Positions 62,813 through 64,000 of a stretch of DNA of 64,000 nt are shown here, in pieces. This DNA comes from Methyloversatilis thermotolerans (GTDB lineage Bacteria; Pseudomonadota; Gammaproteobacteria; Burkholderiales; Rhodocyclaceae): NCBI RefSeq assembly GCF_000372885.1, contig NZ_KB889967.1, positions 1,429,215 to 1,493,214 on the forward strand, read 5' to 3'. The notes under the pieces are model-generated. The model worked only from the letters and a program-made list of their open reading frames with translations. It was not told where the DNA came from and made no database searches. A program made the translations under genes and the position numbers. Position 1 is the stretch's first letter; the number at the start of each line of letters is the position of its first letter.

Positions 62813-62831
62813 GGTACTGCAAAGCGCGCGA

Positions 62832-62860
62832 ATCATACCGGGAAGCGCATGCCCGGTCAA
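62832..62860 (-). promoter_or_regulatory. sigma-70 promoter of tRNA-Ser
   Basis: Minus strand: TTGACC (-35, 62855-62860), a 17-base spacer and TATGAT (-10, 62832-62837), each 5 of 6 consensus bases. It lies between the lysC stop and the tRNA. Confidence 0.78.
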
Positions 62861-62886
62861 ACCGAATCGCGCATCATTCCGTCGTC

Positions 62887-64000
62887 CTACTGCCCGACCT
62901 GGTCGAGTTCGAAAGCGCGATGCAGAACGCGGACTGCAAGTTCCAGATACTTTTCGTCGATCACCACCGATACCTTTATTTCGGAAGTGGAAATCATCTG
63001 GATATTGATGCCCTCCTCGGCCAGCGTACGGAACATCTTGCTCGCGACGCCCGGATGGGAGCGCATACCCACGCCCACCGCCGACACCTTGCAGATCTTG
63101 TTGTCACCCCTGATTTCGCGCGCGCCGATGTGCTGGCGCACGCTTTCGAGGATTTCCATCGCCTTGTTGAACTCGCCGCGATTCACCGTAAACGAGAAGT
63201 CCGTGGTGCCGTCATGGCCGACGTTCTGGATGATCATGTCCACATCAATATTTGCGTCAGCGATCGGCCCAAGGATCTGATAGGCGATACCGGGGCGATC
63301 GGGCACGCCCAGCACGGTCAGCTTTGCCTCATCGCGGTTGAACGCGATGCCGGAAATGATGGGTTGTTCCATATTGACGTCTTCCTCGACAGTAATCAGC
63401 GTGCCAGGGCCTTCGTGGCCTTCATCCTCGAAACTCGACAGCACGCGCAGCTTGACCTTGTACTTGCCCGCGAACTCGACCGAACGTATCTGCAGGACCT
63501 TGGATCCCAGGCTGGCCATCTCGAGCATTTCCTCGAAGGTGATGCGGTCCAGCCGCCGGGCCTCCGGCACGATGCGCGGGTCGGTGGTGTACACACCGTC
63601 CACATCGGTGAATATCTGGCATTCGTCCGCGCGCAATGCCGCTGCAAGCGCGACACCGGTGGTGTCAGAACCGCCGCGACCGAGAGTGGTGATATTGCCG
63701 TTCGCGTCCACGCCCTGGAAGCCGGCCACCACGACGACGCATCCCTCGTCGAGGTCGCGACGGATATTGTGTTCGTCGATCGCGAGAATTCGTGCCTTGG
63801 TGTAGGCGTCGTCAGTCAGTATGCGCACCTGGCTGCCGGTATAGCTGCGGGCTTTCAGTCCCAGGTCCTTCAGCGCCATCGACAGTAAGCCTATCGTGAC
63901 CTGCTCACCGGTCGAGGCGATCACATCCAGTTCTCGTGGATCCGGGGCCGGCGAAATCTCCCTGGCCAGTCCGATCAGCCGGTTGGTCTCTCCACTCATG
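62887..64000 (-). CDS. lysC: aspartate kinase, 5' end outside the window
   Basis: About 370 C-terminal residues. The visible part begins MSGETNRLIGLAREI, which is an internal segment of monofunctional aspartate kinases; the N-terminal KYGGTS region is missing beyond base 64000. Kinase residues (ELDVIASTGEQVTIGL, FTDVDGVYTTDPRIV) are followed by two ACT domains (about 230-370) for lysine/threonine feedback control. It begins the aspartate pathway that hom at 28441 continues. Confidence 0.95.
   Translation of the reverse strand, partial: MSGETNRLIGLAREISPAPDPRELDVIASTGEQVTIGLLSMALKDLGLKARSYTGSQVRILTDDAYTKARILAIDEHNIRRDLDEGCVVVVAGFQGVDANGNITTLGRGGSDTTGVALAAALRADECQIFTDVDGVYTTDPRIVPEARRLDRITFEEMLEMASLGSKVLQIRSVEFAGKYKVKLRVLSSFEDEGHEGPGTLITVEEDVNMEQPIISGIAFNRDEAKLTVLGVPDRPGIAYQILGPIADANIDVDMIIQNVGHDGTTDFSFTVNRGEFNKAMEILESVRQHIGAREIRGDNKICKVSAVGVGMRSHPGVASKMFRTLAEEGINIQMISTSEIKVSVVIDEKYLELAVRVLHRAFELDQVGQ

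Overview
The window looks like a GC-rich betaproteobacterial chromosome. The basis is gene order: hfq-hflX-hflK-hflC-DUF2065-hisZ-purA, then pilW-rodZ-ispG-hisS-yfgM-bamB-der behind rlmN and ndk, and rpsF-priB-rpsR-rplI-dnaB beside rlmB and rnr. A Rhodocyclales-type relative (Methyloversatilis, Thauera or Azoarcus neighbourhood) is my best guess; the genus is not established by anything seen here. No insertion sequence, integrase, CRISPR array or rRNA was found.

Left part (1-4.8 kb, + strand): the 3' end of an acyl-CoA synthetase/GNAT fusion of the protein-acetyltransferase type, then tag (3-methyladenine glycosylase I) and a ligase-associated DEXH helicase without its usual ligase or nuclease partners.

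Accessory core (5-26 kb, - strand): a locus for ATP-dependent ketone carboxylation. acxABC (acetone carboxylase beta, alpha, gamma) would turn acetone and bicarbonate into acetoacetate. Downstream lie a YCF48-type propeller protein, an MMPL/RND transporter, a DUF1302 outer-membrane protein and a DUF1329 periplasmic protein, then a strong terminator, an acetoacetate/acyl-CoA ligase, a thiolase and an AcoR/AcxR-like sigma-54 activator. Upstream, a second minus-strand operon, scoA-scoB-merR-prx-gst, encodes a 3-oxoacid CoA-transferase plus redox genes. Together these give acetone -> acetoacetate -> acetoacetyl-CoA -> 2 acetyl-CoA, with two alternative activation steps. I found -24/-12 (sigma-54) promoter sequences with exact GG-N10-GC spacing in front of acxA, the thiolase and scoA. 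This suggests one regulator controls three transcription units. GTCCG/CGGAC inverted repeats upstream of two of them are candidate enhancer sites.

Middle (26-42 kb): mntP, an HPP-CBS membrane protein, hom, a GNAT, alaA, an Mth938 protein, bcp, a PIN-PhoH ATPase, an OhrR-like regulator, a DUF748/AsmA-like protein, dnaB, the rplI-rpsR-priB-rpsF operon, rlmB and rnr.

Right part (42-64 kb): tRNA-Leu(CAG); purA-hisZ-DUF2065; hflC-hflK-hflX-hfq; a long minus-strand operon from ndk to der; a GbsR-like regulator with a cyanide-insensitive-type cytochrome bd oxidase (cioAB) on the + strand; one unrecognised small protein; about 700 bases with no gene seen; tRNA-Arg(ACG) and tRNA-Ser(GCT); and lysC, cut by the window end.
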